Part shown: piece after piece, positions 55,852 to 64,000 of the stretch
How the letters are laid out: every line of letters begins with the position of its first letter
Position numbering within the stretch: the first letter of the stretch is position 1
Assembly: GCF_900070325.1 (NCBI RefSeq)
Contig: NZ_LN879430.1
Location: 2,225,379-2,289,378 of the forward strand
Direction of reading: 5' to 3'
Length of the DNA stretch: 64,000 nt
From: Herbinix luporum
GTDB taxonomy: Bacteria; Bacillota; Clostridia; Lachnospirales; Lachnospiraceae
Position numbers and translations under genes: made by a program
The notes under the pieces: generated by a model
The model's database searches: none
What the model saw: only the letters and a program-made list of their open reading frames with translations
What the model was told of the DNA's origin: nothing

Positions 55852-55891
55852 GATTAATATTTAAATTTCTATGGGTTAGATAATAAGGTTT

Positions 55892-58330
55892 TTAGCCAAG
55901 AATAACCTCTACTTCATGAAGTTTTCCGTCTCCAAATAGTGGCAAGATATTACCTGATATTTCCTTATTATCCACCGTAATCTTAGACACACCACAGGAT
56001 ACATGATTAGGATTTTTAACAGTTATTCTATATGTATCTCCACGATATTGTCTTGTTACGGTATAACCGTCCCACCCCTTAGGTATTGATGGATCTACAA
56101 TCAATCCGTCAAAATCAGGCTTTATTCCCAGGATATATTGGGATATGGCTACAAAATTCCATGAAGCTGTTCCGGTCAGCCAAGAGTTCTTTGCTTCTCC
56201 AAAACGGCTTGCATCTTTACCGGCTATCATCTGGGAATATACATAAGGTTCCATCCGATGAATTTCAGAGCGTTCCTCTGTATAGGCCGGTGCAATTCTT
56301 GTATAATAATCAAATGCTTTATCACCTCTACCCACAATAGCCTCTGCTGCCATAATCCATGCATTGTTATGACAGAAGATACCGGCATTTTCCTTATATC
56401 CCGCAGGATAAGTAGAAATTTCACCGTATTCAATATAGTATTTGGTATAAGCAGGATTAAGAAGTACTAAACCATACTTAGTAGCCAGACGCTCTTCTAC
56501 CGCATCTAAGGCCTGTATGGCCCTACCGTCTTCTAAGCCACAGCGTCCCATAATGCATAGACCCTGGGACTCTATAAAGATCTTACCTTCTTCATTCTCA
56601 TGGCTTCCCACCTTCCTGCCAAAATCGTCATAGGCACGAACAAACCATGAACCATCCCAACCGTGTTCCATAATGACTTCACGCATTTTTCTAACTTCAG
56701 CAAAAGCCCGATTAGCTTCCTCTTTATTACCCACCTTTTCCATAAGTCTGGCATATTCCTCACCTATATAACAGAACATTCCGGCAATCATCACCGATTC
56801 TGCCACCCTACCATCCTTACTTGTGGTGGTTTGGAAGGATTCTCCCGGTTCCGATGAGAAGCAATTAAGATTTAAGCAATCATTCCAGTCAGCTCTTCCT
56901 ATCAGAGGAAGTCCGTGGGGTCCTAAATTATTAAGTACATGATCAAAAGATCTCTTTAAATGATCAGATAAAGGCTTACTTTTTGATTCATCATTATCAT
57001 AAGGAGTCATTACATCCAGTATAGAATAATCACCTGTTTCCTTTATGTAGGATACGGTAGATAATATCAACCACAAAGGATCATCGTTAAAATTACCGCC
57101 GATTTCATTATTACCCTTCTTGGTAAGGGGCTGATACTGATGATATGCTCCCCCATCTTCTAATTGGGTGGAAGCAAGGTCGATAATTCTTTCCCTGGCC
57201 CTATCCGGCACCTGATGAACAAATCCCAGAATATCCTGGTTAGAATCCCTAAAGCCCATACCCCTTCCTATACCGGATTCAAAATATGAAGCACTTCTTG
57301 AAAGATTAAAGGTAACCATACACTGATACTGATTCCATATATTAACCATCCGGTTAAGCTTATCATCATGGGAATCAAGAATATACTTGGATAATAACTG
57401 ATCCCAATAGTCTGCCAAGTCATCTAAAGCCCTGTCCACTGCTTCTATAGTTGAAAATGTCTGAATCATTTCCTTTGCTTTCTTTTTATTAATTATATTT
57501 TTCCCTTCCCATTTATCATCAGGATCATTTTCAATATAACCTAATAGAAAGACTAATTCCTTAGTCTCACCGGGCTTCAAATTAATCTCAAGACAATGGG
57601 AAGCAATTGGATGCCATCCGTCAGCAATGGAGTTGGTGGGCTCTCCCTTAAATACAGCATCCGGATTATGAAAACCGTTATAAGTTCCCATAAAACTTTC
57701 TCTATCAGAATCAAATCCATATATAGGAGCATTAACAGAGAAGAAAGCATAATGGTTTCTTCTTTCTTTATACTCCGTCTTATGATATATTACTGAGTCC
57801 TCAACTTCAACTTCGCCTGTATTATAATTTCTTTGGAAGTTTGTCATATCATCTAAGGCATTCCATAGGCACCACTCTACAAAGGAAAAAAGTTTTATAT
57901 TTTTTTCCACATTAGACTTGTTATTTATTACTACTTTATGTACCTCAGCATTGGTATTAAGCGGAACAAAATATGTAATACTGGTTTTTATTCCATTTAG
58001 CTCCCCCAAAATTTTTGTATAGCCCATACCATGTCTGCATTCATAATTATCCAAATCTTTCTTTACCGGTGCCCATCCCGGTGACCAAACTTCTTCTCCA
58101 TCATTGATGTAGTAATACTTTCCGCCACCCAAATCCAAGGGTACATTATTATAGCGATAACGGGTAATTCTTCTAAGTCTCGCATCCTTGTAAAAACTAT
58201 AGCCGCCGGCTGTATTTGAGATTAATGAAAAAAACTCCTGTGATCCCAAATAGTTTATCCAGGGATATGGGGTCTGCGGATTTGTTATTACATACTCACG
58301 ATTTAAATCATCAAAAAAACCGTATTTCAT
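55892..58330 (-). CDS. Cellobiose phosphorylase, GH94
   Basis: Splits cellobiose with phosphate into glucose 1-phosphate and glucose in the cytoplasm, saving ATP. The 812 residues match the Clostridium thermocellum enzyme throughout ([48 protein letters not shown]). The general acid Asp lies in [12 protein letters not shown] (about residue 490), and the phosphate-site [20 protein letters not shown] region is intact. No signal peptide. Single gene with its own terminator; no transporter or regulator is adjacent. It indicates growth on cellulose breakdown products. Confidence 0.96.
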   Translation of the reverse strand: MKYGFFDDLNREYVITNPQTPYPWINYLGSQEFFSLISNTAGGYSFYKDARLRRITRYRYNNVPLDLGGGKYYYINDGEEVWSPGWAPVKKDLDNYECRHGMGYTKILGELNGIKTSITYFVPLNTNAEVHKVVINNKSNVEKNIKLFSFVEWCLWNALDDMTNFQRNYNTGEVEVEDSVIYHKTEYKERRNHYAFFSVNAPIYGFDSDRESFMGTYNGFHNPDAVFKGEPTNSIADGWHPIASHCLEINLKPGETKELVFLLGYIENDPDDKWEGKNIINKKKAKEMIQTFSTIEAVDRALDDLADYWDQLLSKYILDSHDDKLNRMVNIWNQYQCMVTFNLSRSASYFESGIGRGMGFRDSNQDILGFVHQVPDRARERIIDLASTQLEDGGAYHQYQPLTKKGNNEIGGNFNDDPLWLILSTVSYIKETGDYSILDVMTPYDNDESKSKPLSDHLKRSFDHVLNNLGPHGLPLIGRADWNDCLNLNCFSSEPGESFQTTTSKDGRVAESVMIAGMFCYIGEEYARLMEKVGNKEEANRAFAEVRKMREVIMEHGWDGSWFVRAYDDFGRKVGSHENEEGKIFIESQGLCIMGRCGLEDGRAIQALDAVEERLATKYGLVLLNPAYTKYYIEYGEISTYPAGYKENAGIFCHNNAWIMAAEAIVGRGDKAFDYYTRIAPAYTEERSEIHRMEPYVYSQMIAGKDASRFGEAKNSWLTGTASWNFVAISQYILGIKPDFDGLIVDPSIPKGWDGYTVTRQYRGDTYRITVKNPNHVSCGVSKITVDNKEISGNILPLFGDGKLHEVEVILG

Positions 58331-58602
58331 TAAGTTAATCCTCCTTAAAGTTATTTATACCCACCAGTATTCCTATTATATTATACATACTTTGGTATTT
58401 CAATAAGCAGTATCTTATTTAGTAGCCATATATTTTACATACTTTTAGTATTTAAATATTACTTATTTTAATGAATATATTTTTAGATAATTTTAATAAG
58501 TATTTTCTTTTTTTCCTGACAAGCTTATGGTACACTATACTGTAGCCATAGACGATATATACAAATATAATTTAATATAATTACAATGATATGGAGGTTA
58601 TT

Positions 58603-59313
58603 ATGCCAAAAAAAACAAGGCTGGATGAAGATGCTACAATATATCAGCCAAGACAAGAACAATCAGAAAAAGAAAAACTAAAGGATATGTCCTGGGAAAA
58701 GAGAATATCTTATATATGGGAATATTACAAATTGCACGGACTTCTGATAATATTAGGGATTGCCTTTATATCCTATACAATATATACATTTACAAAACCA
58801 AAAATCGATACCAAATTATATGCTGCAATCATTAACAATCCTATAAATACTGATGTTTGGGATGAATATGAAAGCAAAATGACAGAATATTTAAAGCTTG
58901 ATACTAAAACAGAAAATGTTTATTTTAACTATAACTTTTATTATAACGGACCTGCTGATTTAGCTGTAAATATGCGCCAGGTATTTGCTGCTCAATTAGT
59001 AACAGCTGACATAGATCTTGTTATTGCACCCCTTTCGGAATTTGCTACCAATGTGGAGGTTGGAATTTTCGATCCACTGTCTGATCAGCTGCCTACTGAT
59101 TTATATAGTTCTCTTACGGACAAGTTTTATCTTTCAGGTACTGAGGAAAATCCTAAGGTTGCTGCCTATGGCATATATTTAAAAGACACTAAATTATTTA
59201 AGGAGTATTCACAAACCAGTGATGATGATCCTTTTTTAATAGGAATTGTTAGAAATTCTACTAATAAAGATAATGCCGTGAAATTTATAAGATATATCTT
59301 TAATGAAAAATAA
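58603..59313 (+). CDS. Unknown single-pass membrane protein
   Basis: I do not recognise this 236-residue protein. A charged cytoplasmic N-terminus (about 1-43, with the helix SEKEKLKDMSWEKRISYIWE) is followed by one membrane helix (LLIILGIAFISYTIYTF) and a 170-residue outer domain. The outer part (LYAAIINNPINTDVWDEYE, VTADIDLVIAPLSEFATN) has an alpha/beta look like one lobe of a substrate-binding protein. Start at 58603 has GGAGG 5 nt before. Own terminator; no operon partners. Confidence 0.7.
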   Translation: MPKKTRLDEDATIYQPRQEQSEKEKLKDMSWEKRISYIWEYYKLHGLLIILGIAFISYTIYTFTKPKIDTKLYAAIINNPINTDVWDEYESKMTEYLKLDTKTENVYFNYNFYYNGPADLAVNMRQVFAAQLVTADIDLVIAPLSEFATNVEVGIFDPLSDQLPTDLYSSLTDKFYLSGTEENPKVAAYGIYLKDTKLFKEYSQTSDDDPFLIGIVRNSTNKDNAVKFIRYIFNEK

Positions 59314-59326
59314 TATAGAAAATTTA

Positions 59327-59351
59327 AGGGGCTACTGCTACAGTAGCCCCT
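59327..59351. terminator. Bidirectional terminator between convergent genes
   Basis: AGGGGCTACTG (59327-59337) and CAGTAGCCCCT (59341-59351) pair perfectly over a CTA loop; CATTTAATGC follows on plus, TAAATTTTC on minus. Confidence 0.85.
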
Positions 59352-59361
59352 CATTTAATGC

Positions 59362-60444
59362 TTATTTTTTTGTAATATATCCTTGGGCTTTTAGTAGTTC
59401 AGCAATAAGTACTGCACCCCCTGCTGCCCCTCGGACTGTGTTATGGGATAAGCCGACAAATTTATAATCATATACTCTATCTTCACGAAGTCTTCCTAAG
59501 GTAACGCCCATACCATTTTCGTAATCTCTATCAAGCTTAGCCTGAGGACGATTTTCCTCTTCAAAATATTTAATAAATTGCTTAGGTGCGGAAGGAAGGG
59601 ATAATTCCTGAGGAAGGCCCTTAAATTCATTCCATGCTTTAATAATTTCTTCCTTAGAAGGTTTTTTCTCAAAGCTGACAAAAACAGCTGCTGTATGACC
59701 GTCACTTACCGGTACCCGGATACATTGAGTAGTAATTACCGGTTCTTCTGCTTTAACTATTTGGCCATTTTCAACCTTGCCCCATAGCCTAAGAGGTTCC
59801 TGCTCACTCTTTTCTTCTTCACCGCCGATATATGGAATTATATTATCTACCATTTCAGGCCAATCTTCAAAATTCTTACCTGCTCCGGAAATAGCTTGAT
59901 AAGTGGTAGCCACAACAACCTTAGGCTTATATTCTTTCAGAGCATGTAAGGCAGGGGCATAGCTTTGGATTGAGCAATTGGGTTTTACTACAATAAAACC
60001 TCTATCTGTTCCAAGACGCTTTTTTTGTGCCTCAATAACCTCTAAATGTTCCGGATTTATCTCCGGTACTACCATAGGAACATCCGGTGTCCATCTATGG
60101 GCACTGTTATTGGAGACCACAGGTGTACCGGTCTTAGCATAGGCTTCTTCAATTGCCTTTATTTCTTCCTTAGACATATCTACGGCGCTAAATACAAAAT
60201 CAACACTTTCGGTTACTTCCTTAATATCATTAACATCCTTTACAATTAGCTTCTTAACTTTATCAGGCATAGGTGTAGCCATCTTCCACCTGTTACCTAC
60301 TGCCTCTTCATAAGTCTTACCGGCACTTCTAGGACTAGCAGCTACCGTAACCACTTCAAACCATGGATGATTTTCAAGAAGAGATATAAATCTTTGTCCT
60401 ACCATTCCGGTACCGCCAAGAATACCAACCTTTAATTTTTCCAT
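59362..60444 (-). CDS. asd: Aspartate-semialdehyde dehydrogenase (archaeal/fungal-like type)
   Basis: Reduces aspartyl phosphate to aspartate semialdehyde, the branch point to lysine, threonine and methionine. About 360 residues: NADP loop GILGGTGMVGQRF, catalytic Cys157 in VVKPNCSIQSY, and the acid/base His in VSDGHTAAVF. The NCSIQ form rather than NCxT marks the class also found in archaea and fungi. I start at MEKLKVGIL because GGAGG lies 7 nt before; the frame is open 12 codons upstream. It feeds the lysA reaction encoded at the left end. Confidence 0.92.
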   Translation of the reverse strand: MEKLKVGILGGTGMVGQRFISLLENHPWFEVVTVAASPRSAGKTYEEAVGNRWKMATPMPDKVKKLIVKDVNDIKEVTESVDFVFSAVDMSKEEIKAIEEAYAKTGTPVVSNNSAHRWTPDVPMVVPEINPEHLEVIEAQKKRLGTDRGFIVVKPNCSIQSYAPALHALKEYKPKVVVATTYQAISGAGKNFEDWPEMVDNIIPYIGGEEEKSEQEPLRLWGKVENGQIVKAEEPVITTQCIRVPVSDGHTAAVFVSFEKKPSKEEIIKAWNEFKGLPQELSLPSAPKQFIKYFEEENRPQAKLDRDYENGMGVTLGRLREDRVYDYKFVGLSHNTVRGAAGGAVLIAELLKAQGYITKK

Positions 60445-60597
60445 ATTCATTCCTCCACTTTGTTCTTGCACGACATACATCTGTCTTTCTAGTAAGTATA
60501 CTATACTCTAATTTTGTAAAAAATCAATTCTTTTTTATAAAATTATATAACTTTGTCAATTTTGTTAGAAACCAATATATTTATTCATAAAGTTTGG

Positions 60598-61569
60598 TTA
60601 TTTTAACAGGTCTATATATTCATCCATTAAAACTTCCAACTCCTTAAAGGTCTCAATCTCATTAATCCTATTCCTAAGTTTAGCAGAACCGGGATAACCT
60701 GAGGTATACCATGCCACATGTTTTCGCATTTCTCTCATACCTATATATTCCCCCTTGTACTCTATAGCCAATCTGCCATGGCGCAGTATCATCTTAGCCA
60801 CCTCATCAAAGCTGGGCTTTTCCATTATTATTCCCAAGTTCAAGTATGCTTTTATTTGTTGGAATATCCAGGGATTACCCCTGGCAGCTCTGGCTATCAT
60901 TATTCCGTCGCAGCCGGTGTCTGTAAGCATAGCTTTTGCATCCTCAGGTTTTATTATATCCCCGCTTCCTATAACAGGTATTGATACTGCTTCCTTAACT
61001 TGGCGAATAATATCCCAGTCTGCCTTTCCGCTATAAAATTGCTCCCTGGTTCTTCCATGAACAGCAATAGCGGCGGCACCGCTTTCTTCTGCAATCTTTG
61101 CTATCTCCACAGCATTTACATTTTCCTTATCAAAGCCCTTGCGTATCTTTACTGTTACCGGTTTTTTTATAGCTTTAGATACTTTTGATACAATTTCTCC
61201 TACCAGTTTTGGATTATTCATTAAGGCAGAGCCTTCTTTATTATTTACAATCTTGGGAACCGGGCATCCCATATTTATATCTAAAATATCAAAATTCATA
61301 TACTCTATTTTCTTGGCAGTATCCGCCATAATATCCGGATCAGAACCAAACAATTGAATAGCAACCGGCCTTTCCTCATCTTTAACGGAAAGAAGCTCCT
61401 TGGTATTATTGTTGTTGTATTTGATTCCTTTAGCACTGACCATCTCTGTATATACAAGGTCGGCACCTTTTTCCTTACATAATAAGCGAAATGGCAGGTC
61501 AGTTACCCCCGCCATTGGACCTAAACATAATTTTCCCTTTATCTCTACATCACCGATATAAAAGCTCAT
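60598..61569 (-). CDS. dusB: tRNA-dihydrouridine synthase (DusB type)
   Basis: Flavoenzyme reducing uridines in tRNA D-loops. The 323 residues have the FMN barrel start [16 protein letters not shown], catalytic Cys102 in [36 protein letters not shown] and the phosphate site GSGDI, then the helical tRNA-binding C-terminus. It follows coaX by 21 nt on the same strand. In related clostridia greA and lysS often come next, but here they lie 59 kb away. Confidence 0.94.
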   Translation of the reverse strand: MSFYIGDVEIKGKLCLGPMAGVTDLPFRLLCKEKGADLVYTEMVSAKGIKYNNNNTKELLSVKDEERPVAIQLFGSDPDIMADTAKKIEYMNFDILDINMGCPVPKIVNNKEGSALMNNPKLVGEIVSKVSKAIKKPVTVKIRKGFDKENVNAVEIAKIAEESGAAAIAVHGRTREQFYSGKADWDIIRQVKEAVSIPVIGSGDIIKPEDAKAMLTDTGCDGIMIARAARGNPWIFQQIKAYLNLGIIMEKPSFDEVAKMILRHGRLAIEYKGEYIGMREMRKHVAWYTSGYPGSAKLRNRINEIETFKELEVLMDEYIDLLK

Positions 61570-61590
61570 TCAATTCTCCTATTAGCTTAT

Positions 61591-62364
61591 TTATTTTACT
61601 CTGTTTTTATCTGCTATGAATTTTAAACCCTTTAATAATAAATTGGGGTCATATATATCTATTACATCAGTATTATTAGCAATAATCCTACCTAGTCCAC
61701 CGGTAGCTACTACGGTGCATTTATCCAAGCCGGCTTCCTTAAGCATTCTTTTTATAATATATTCTGTCTGTCCTATACAACCAAATACCAAACCTGCCTG
61801 CATACTGGTAACGGTATCCTTAGCCAAGATAGTATCAGGTAGGGCAATTTCAACCTCCGGAAGTTTTGCAGTACCGGACCACATGGCATTGGCAGACATC
61901 TTAAGACCCGGACAGGTCACAGCAGCTATAAGTGAACCATCCTCAGTGATTAAATCATATTTATTGGCTGTTCCAAAGTCAGCCACAAGGACAGGACCAC
62001 CGTATATTTCATAAGCCCCTACCGCATCTGCCACCCTATCGGCACCTACTTCTTTGGGATTTGGTATGGGTATTTTTATACCTGTTTTTGCTCCTACACC
62101 CAGAATTAATGGTGTAATACCTATATACTTTTTGATACCTGAAACCAGGGAATACATAACCCTAGGTACTACGGATGAAATAACTACAGTTTCAATATCA
62201 TCTATGGATATTCCTTTTAGCGTCAGTAAATCTGCCAGATAAAGTCCATATTCATCGGAAGTTCTGTTAATCTGAGTAGTCAGCCTGAATTTGGCCTTAA
62301 TCTCATCTTTGTCAAAAACACCCATGGTCATGGTTGTATTACCCACGTCTATTACAAATATCAT
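61591..62364 (-). CDS. coaX: Pantothenate kinase, type III
   Basis: First step of coenzyme A synthesis, phosphorylating pantothenate. The 257 residues show the acetate-kinase fold motifs [13 protein letters not shown] (6-18), the pantothenate site [12 protein letters not shown] (about 107-118) and [11 protein letters not shown] (about 130). Type III enzymes need a monovalent cation and are not inhibited by CoA. Operon: DUF6145-type gene, coaX, dusB, with 21-nt gaps. Confidence 0.94.
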   Translation of the reverse strand: MIFVIDVGNTTMTMGVFDKDEIKAKFRLTTQINRTSDEYGLYLADLLTLKGISIDDIETVVISSVVPRVMYSLVSGIKKYIGITPLILGVGAKTGIKIPIPNPKEVGADRVADAVGAYEIYGGPVLVADFGTANKYDLITEDGSLIAAVTCPGLKMSANAMWSGTAKLPEVEIALPDTILAKDTVTSMQAGLVFGCIGQTEYIIKRMLKEAGLDKCTVVATGGLGRIIANNTDVIDIYDPNLLLKGLKFIADKNRVK

Positions 62365-62385
62365 ATCTATCCTCCTAAAGTAGAT

Positions 62386-62727
62386 TTATAAAAGATCTGA
62401 AACATCTTGATTAAGGAAAAACACCTTATAATACAGCTCAAGAGACTGCAGAAGTTCTTTCCTTGTCCTTCTAATTTCCTTTATTTTAAGTACACTTCCT
62501 ATTTCATCAAAATAATAATCTTCTTCATATGCATCTACTTTTAGAAGCAAATTTCCTTCTTCATCAAATTCTAAGGTTAAGGTACCACCCACATCTTCTG
62601 TATAAAGTACACACATGATTTTTAATTCCTGTTTTATTTGCTCGGGAAGTGCATGAAAATCTTCATTAAGATAAAATTTCTTTTCATAGGCACTGCTGGC
62701 ACACAAAACAACTCTCTCTTGGTACAT
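62386..62727 (-). CDS. DUF6145-like protein
   Basis: A 113-residue acidic protein of unknown function. It contains QERVVLCASSAYEKKFYLNE, VLYTEDVGGTLTLEFDEEGN and ELLQSLELYYKVFFLNQDVS. I believe it belongs to the DUF6145 family seen in Lachnospiraceae next to coaX. No catalytic motif or membrane segment is visible. It begins 36 nt after argF and ends 21 nt before coaX, so it is part of an argF-coaX-dusB run. Confidence 0.65.
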   Translation of the reverse strand: MYQERVVLCASSAYEKKFYLNEDFHALPEQIKQELKIMCVLYTEDVGGTLTLEFDEEGNLLLKVDAYEEDYYFDEIGSVLKIKEIRRTRKELLQSLELYYKVFFLNQDVSDLL

Positions 62728-62762
62728 AAGTAGGACTCCTTTAAAGTTAAGTTGACTTATAA

Positions 62763-63701
62763 CTACTCATTACCTAGAGTAGCTACCATAATTGCCTTAA
62801 TAGTATGCATACGATTTTCGGCCTGATCAAAAATAACCTTACTAAAACTCTCAAATACATCATGGGTTATTTCATTTCCCTTGACGGCAGGTAGGCAGTG
62901 AAGGACTATTGTCTTAGGATTACCGGTATAGGCTAGCATTTCCTTATTAACCTGATAGGGCTTTAATAGTGCTATCCGTTCTGCTGCCAAATCCTCCTCA
63001 CCCATGGAGCACCAAACATCGGTATATATTACATCTGCTCCAACAACTCCATCAATATTATCGGTAAGTTCAATTTTACTTCCTGAAAGATCTGCGTATC
63101 CTCTGCAGATATCAATCAGTTCTTCTTCCGGCCATAATGATTTAGGAGAAAGAACGGTAATATTTATACCTATTTTCGAACAACCTATTAGAAGGCTGTT
63201 AGCCACATTATTTCGCCCATCTCCTGCATACACTAATTTTAACCCTTCAAGCTTACCAAACTGCTCTTTTAATGTCAAGAAGTCAGCCAGAATTTGTGTA
63301 GGATGATAACTGTCAGTCAAGCCGTTCCATACCGGAACACCACTATACTGGGCTAACTTTTCCACATTTTCATGGGAAAATCCACGAAACTGAATTCCAT
63401 CAAACATTCTTCCCAATACCCTTGCGGTATCCTCGATACTTTCCTTATGGCCCAGCTGAATGTCATCCTTTCCTAAATATTCAGCATGACCTCCCTCATC
63501 AATACAACCTATAGTAAAGGCACATCTGGTTCTGGTTGATGGCTTTTCAAAGATTAAGGCTATATTCTTTCCTTTAAGACTGTCACCTATAATCCCTAAC
63601 TTCTTCTTCTCTTTTAGCTTCCCTGCTAAATCAAGTAAATATTCAATTTCCTCTCGGGAATAATCTTTTAATGTTAGAAAGCTCCGTCCTTTTAAATTCA
63701 T
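62763..63701 (-). CDS. argF: Ornithine carbamoyltransferase
   Basis: Makes citrulline from ornithine and carbamoyl phosphate. The 312 residues contain the carbamoyl-phosphate motif STRTRC (55-60), the HPTQ-type motif in [13 protein letters not shown], the ornithine loop VWCSMGEE and the HCLPAVKG motif near 268. Whether it serves biosynthesis or the deiminase pathway is unclear: no other arg gene is in view. Its own promoter lies just upstream. Confidence 0.93.
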   Translation of the reverse strand: MNLKGRSFLTLKDYSREEIEYLLDLAGKLKEKKKLGIIGDSLKGKNIALIFEKPSTRTRCAFTIGCIDEGGHAEYLGKDDIQLGHKESIEDTARVLGRMFDGIQFRGFSHENVEKLAQYSGVPVWNGLTDSYHPTQILADFLTLKEQFGKLEGLKLVYAGDGRNNVANSLLIGCSKIGINITVLSPKSLWPEEELIDICRGYADLSGSKIELTDNIDGVVGADVIYTDVWCSMGEEDLAAERIALLKPYQVNKEMLAYTGNPKTIVLHCLPAVKGNEITHDVFESFSKVIFDQAENRMHTIKAIMVATLGNE

Positions 63702-63730
63702 ACTATTCCTCCAATATCTCAGGTTTTATA

Positions 63731-63760
63731 ATTATACCTTGCTAGTGTTTAATTATACAA
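63731..63760 (-). promoter_or_regulatory. Promoter of argF
   Basis: Minus-strand TTGTAT (63760-63755), 18-bp spacer, TATAAT (63736-63731), 30 bp before the start codon. I see no convincing ArgR box. Confidence 0.55.
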
Positions 63761-63787
63761 TATTCCAATTTTACTATAATGTCAAGA

Positions 63788-63818
63788 AAAACCTGCCCTA
63801 ATAATATAGGCAGGTTTT
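63788..63818 (-). terminator. Terminator of the incomplete right-edge gene
   Basis: AAAACCTGCC (63788-63797) and GGCAGGTTTT (63809-63818) pair perfectly; TTCTTG follows on the minus strand after the T-rich stem end. Confidence 0.8.
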
Positions 63819-63822
63819 ATTA

Positions 63823-64000
63823 TTACTGAGCATCTTCTTGTTTTGCCATCAAATCTTGTTCCATAATTTCTTTAGAAGTTTTTTTAAGTAAAATTGCTTT
63901 ATCATAATATTCTCGATAAGGCTCTATATCCACTTCTTCATTTGTCCCTATCTTCCAAGCCCGGCTATTTTCAAATATACCCTCCCGGGATATCTGGAAT
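63823..64000 (-). CDS. Unknown protein, C-terminal end only
   Basis: The frame is open from the right edge to TAA at 63823-63825 and gives the last 58 residues: ISREGIFENSRAWKIGTNEE, VDIEPYREYYDKAILLKK, then a charged end with MEQDLMAKQEDAQ. No family is recognised from so little. A terminator follows at once, so it is the last gene of its own unit. Confidence 0.6.
   Translation of the reverse strand, partial: FQISREGIFENSRAWKIGTNEEVDIEPYREYYDKAILLKKTSKEIMEQDLMAKQEDAQ

Noticed and set aside
60481..60597. T-box or lysine riboswitch before asd
   Set aside because: The gap is short and contains promoter-like hexamers only; no specifier or aptamer core.

Overview
The window is a low-GC chromosomal segment from a spore-forming, plant-glycan-using anaerobe, most likely a member of the Lachnospiraceae. 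The evidence is consensus TTGACA/TATAAT promoters with AGGAGG ribosome-binding sites, a GH94 cellobiose phosphorylase close to the clostridial enzymes, a GH51 arabinofuranosidase, a CsxC-type spore-surface protein, a Bce-type resistance module and several Lachnospiraceae-type conserved genes. The genus is an inference.

Layout, left to right. 1-8.3 kb: lysS (cut by the window edge), greA, lysA, a PHP phosphoesterase and parE-parC. 8.4-13.1 kb: a complete Bce-like peptide-sensing module (response regulator, intramembrane-sensing kinase, ABC ATPase, FtsX-like permease) with a consensus BceR-type operator beside five 23-bp palindromic tandem repeats. 13.3-13.9 kb: a deletion scar joining the 3' ends of a GH31 glycosidase gene and a MalY/PatB gene. 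14.2-20.2 kb: a GuaA paralogue whose glutaminase Cys is replaced, then a two-gene R-M system (fused double adenine methyltransferase plus AlwI-like nuclease). 20.2-33.6 kb: yfbR, uvrBA, a heterodimeric ABC exporter, thpR, msrC, an AroK-like kinase, a CBS protein and abfA. 33.8-36 kb: a CsxC-family protein and a secreted protein built of Trp-ending hexapeptides. 36.1-39.9 kb: an FNT transporter followed by decayed sugar-utilisation genes (GH3/permease fusion, headless AraC), then an XRE-membrane regulator.

40-45 kb holds the most interesting locus. A 21-residue peptide gene sits behind a consensus promoter and strong ribosome-binding site. It is followed on the same strand by a ThiF/MccB-like adenylating enzyme with an N-terminal peptide-clamp-like region, a TetR regulator, a membrane zinc metalloprotease with a PqqD-like N-terminus, and an ABC ATPase plus permease. 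Protease and transporter recall B. subtilis YydHIJ, but the modifying enzyme is E1-like rather than radical SAM. I read it as a candidate undescribed ribosomal peptide pathway: express, modify at the carboxyl end, cleave, export.

45-64 kb is mostly housekeeping: tRNA-Gln(CUG), a CDF metal transporter, an iron alcohol dehydrogenase, a YbjQ protein, two CPBP proteases, a D,D-carboxypeptidase, a LiaF-like pair, infC-rpmI-rplT (AUU start, long leader with a terminator), an ECF S component behind an unidentified structured leader, cellobiose phosphorylase, asd, dusB, coaX, a DUF6145-type gene, argF and an incomplete gene. dusB/coaX and greA/lysS, commonly one cluster in clostridia, lie at opposite ends of the window.
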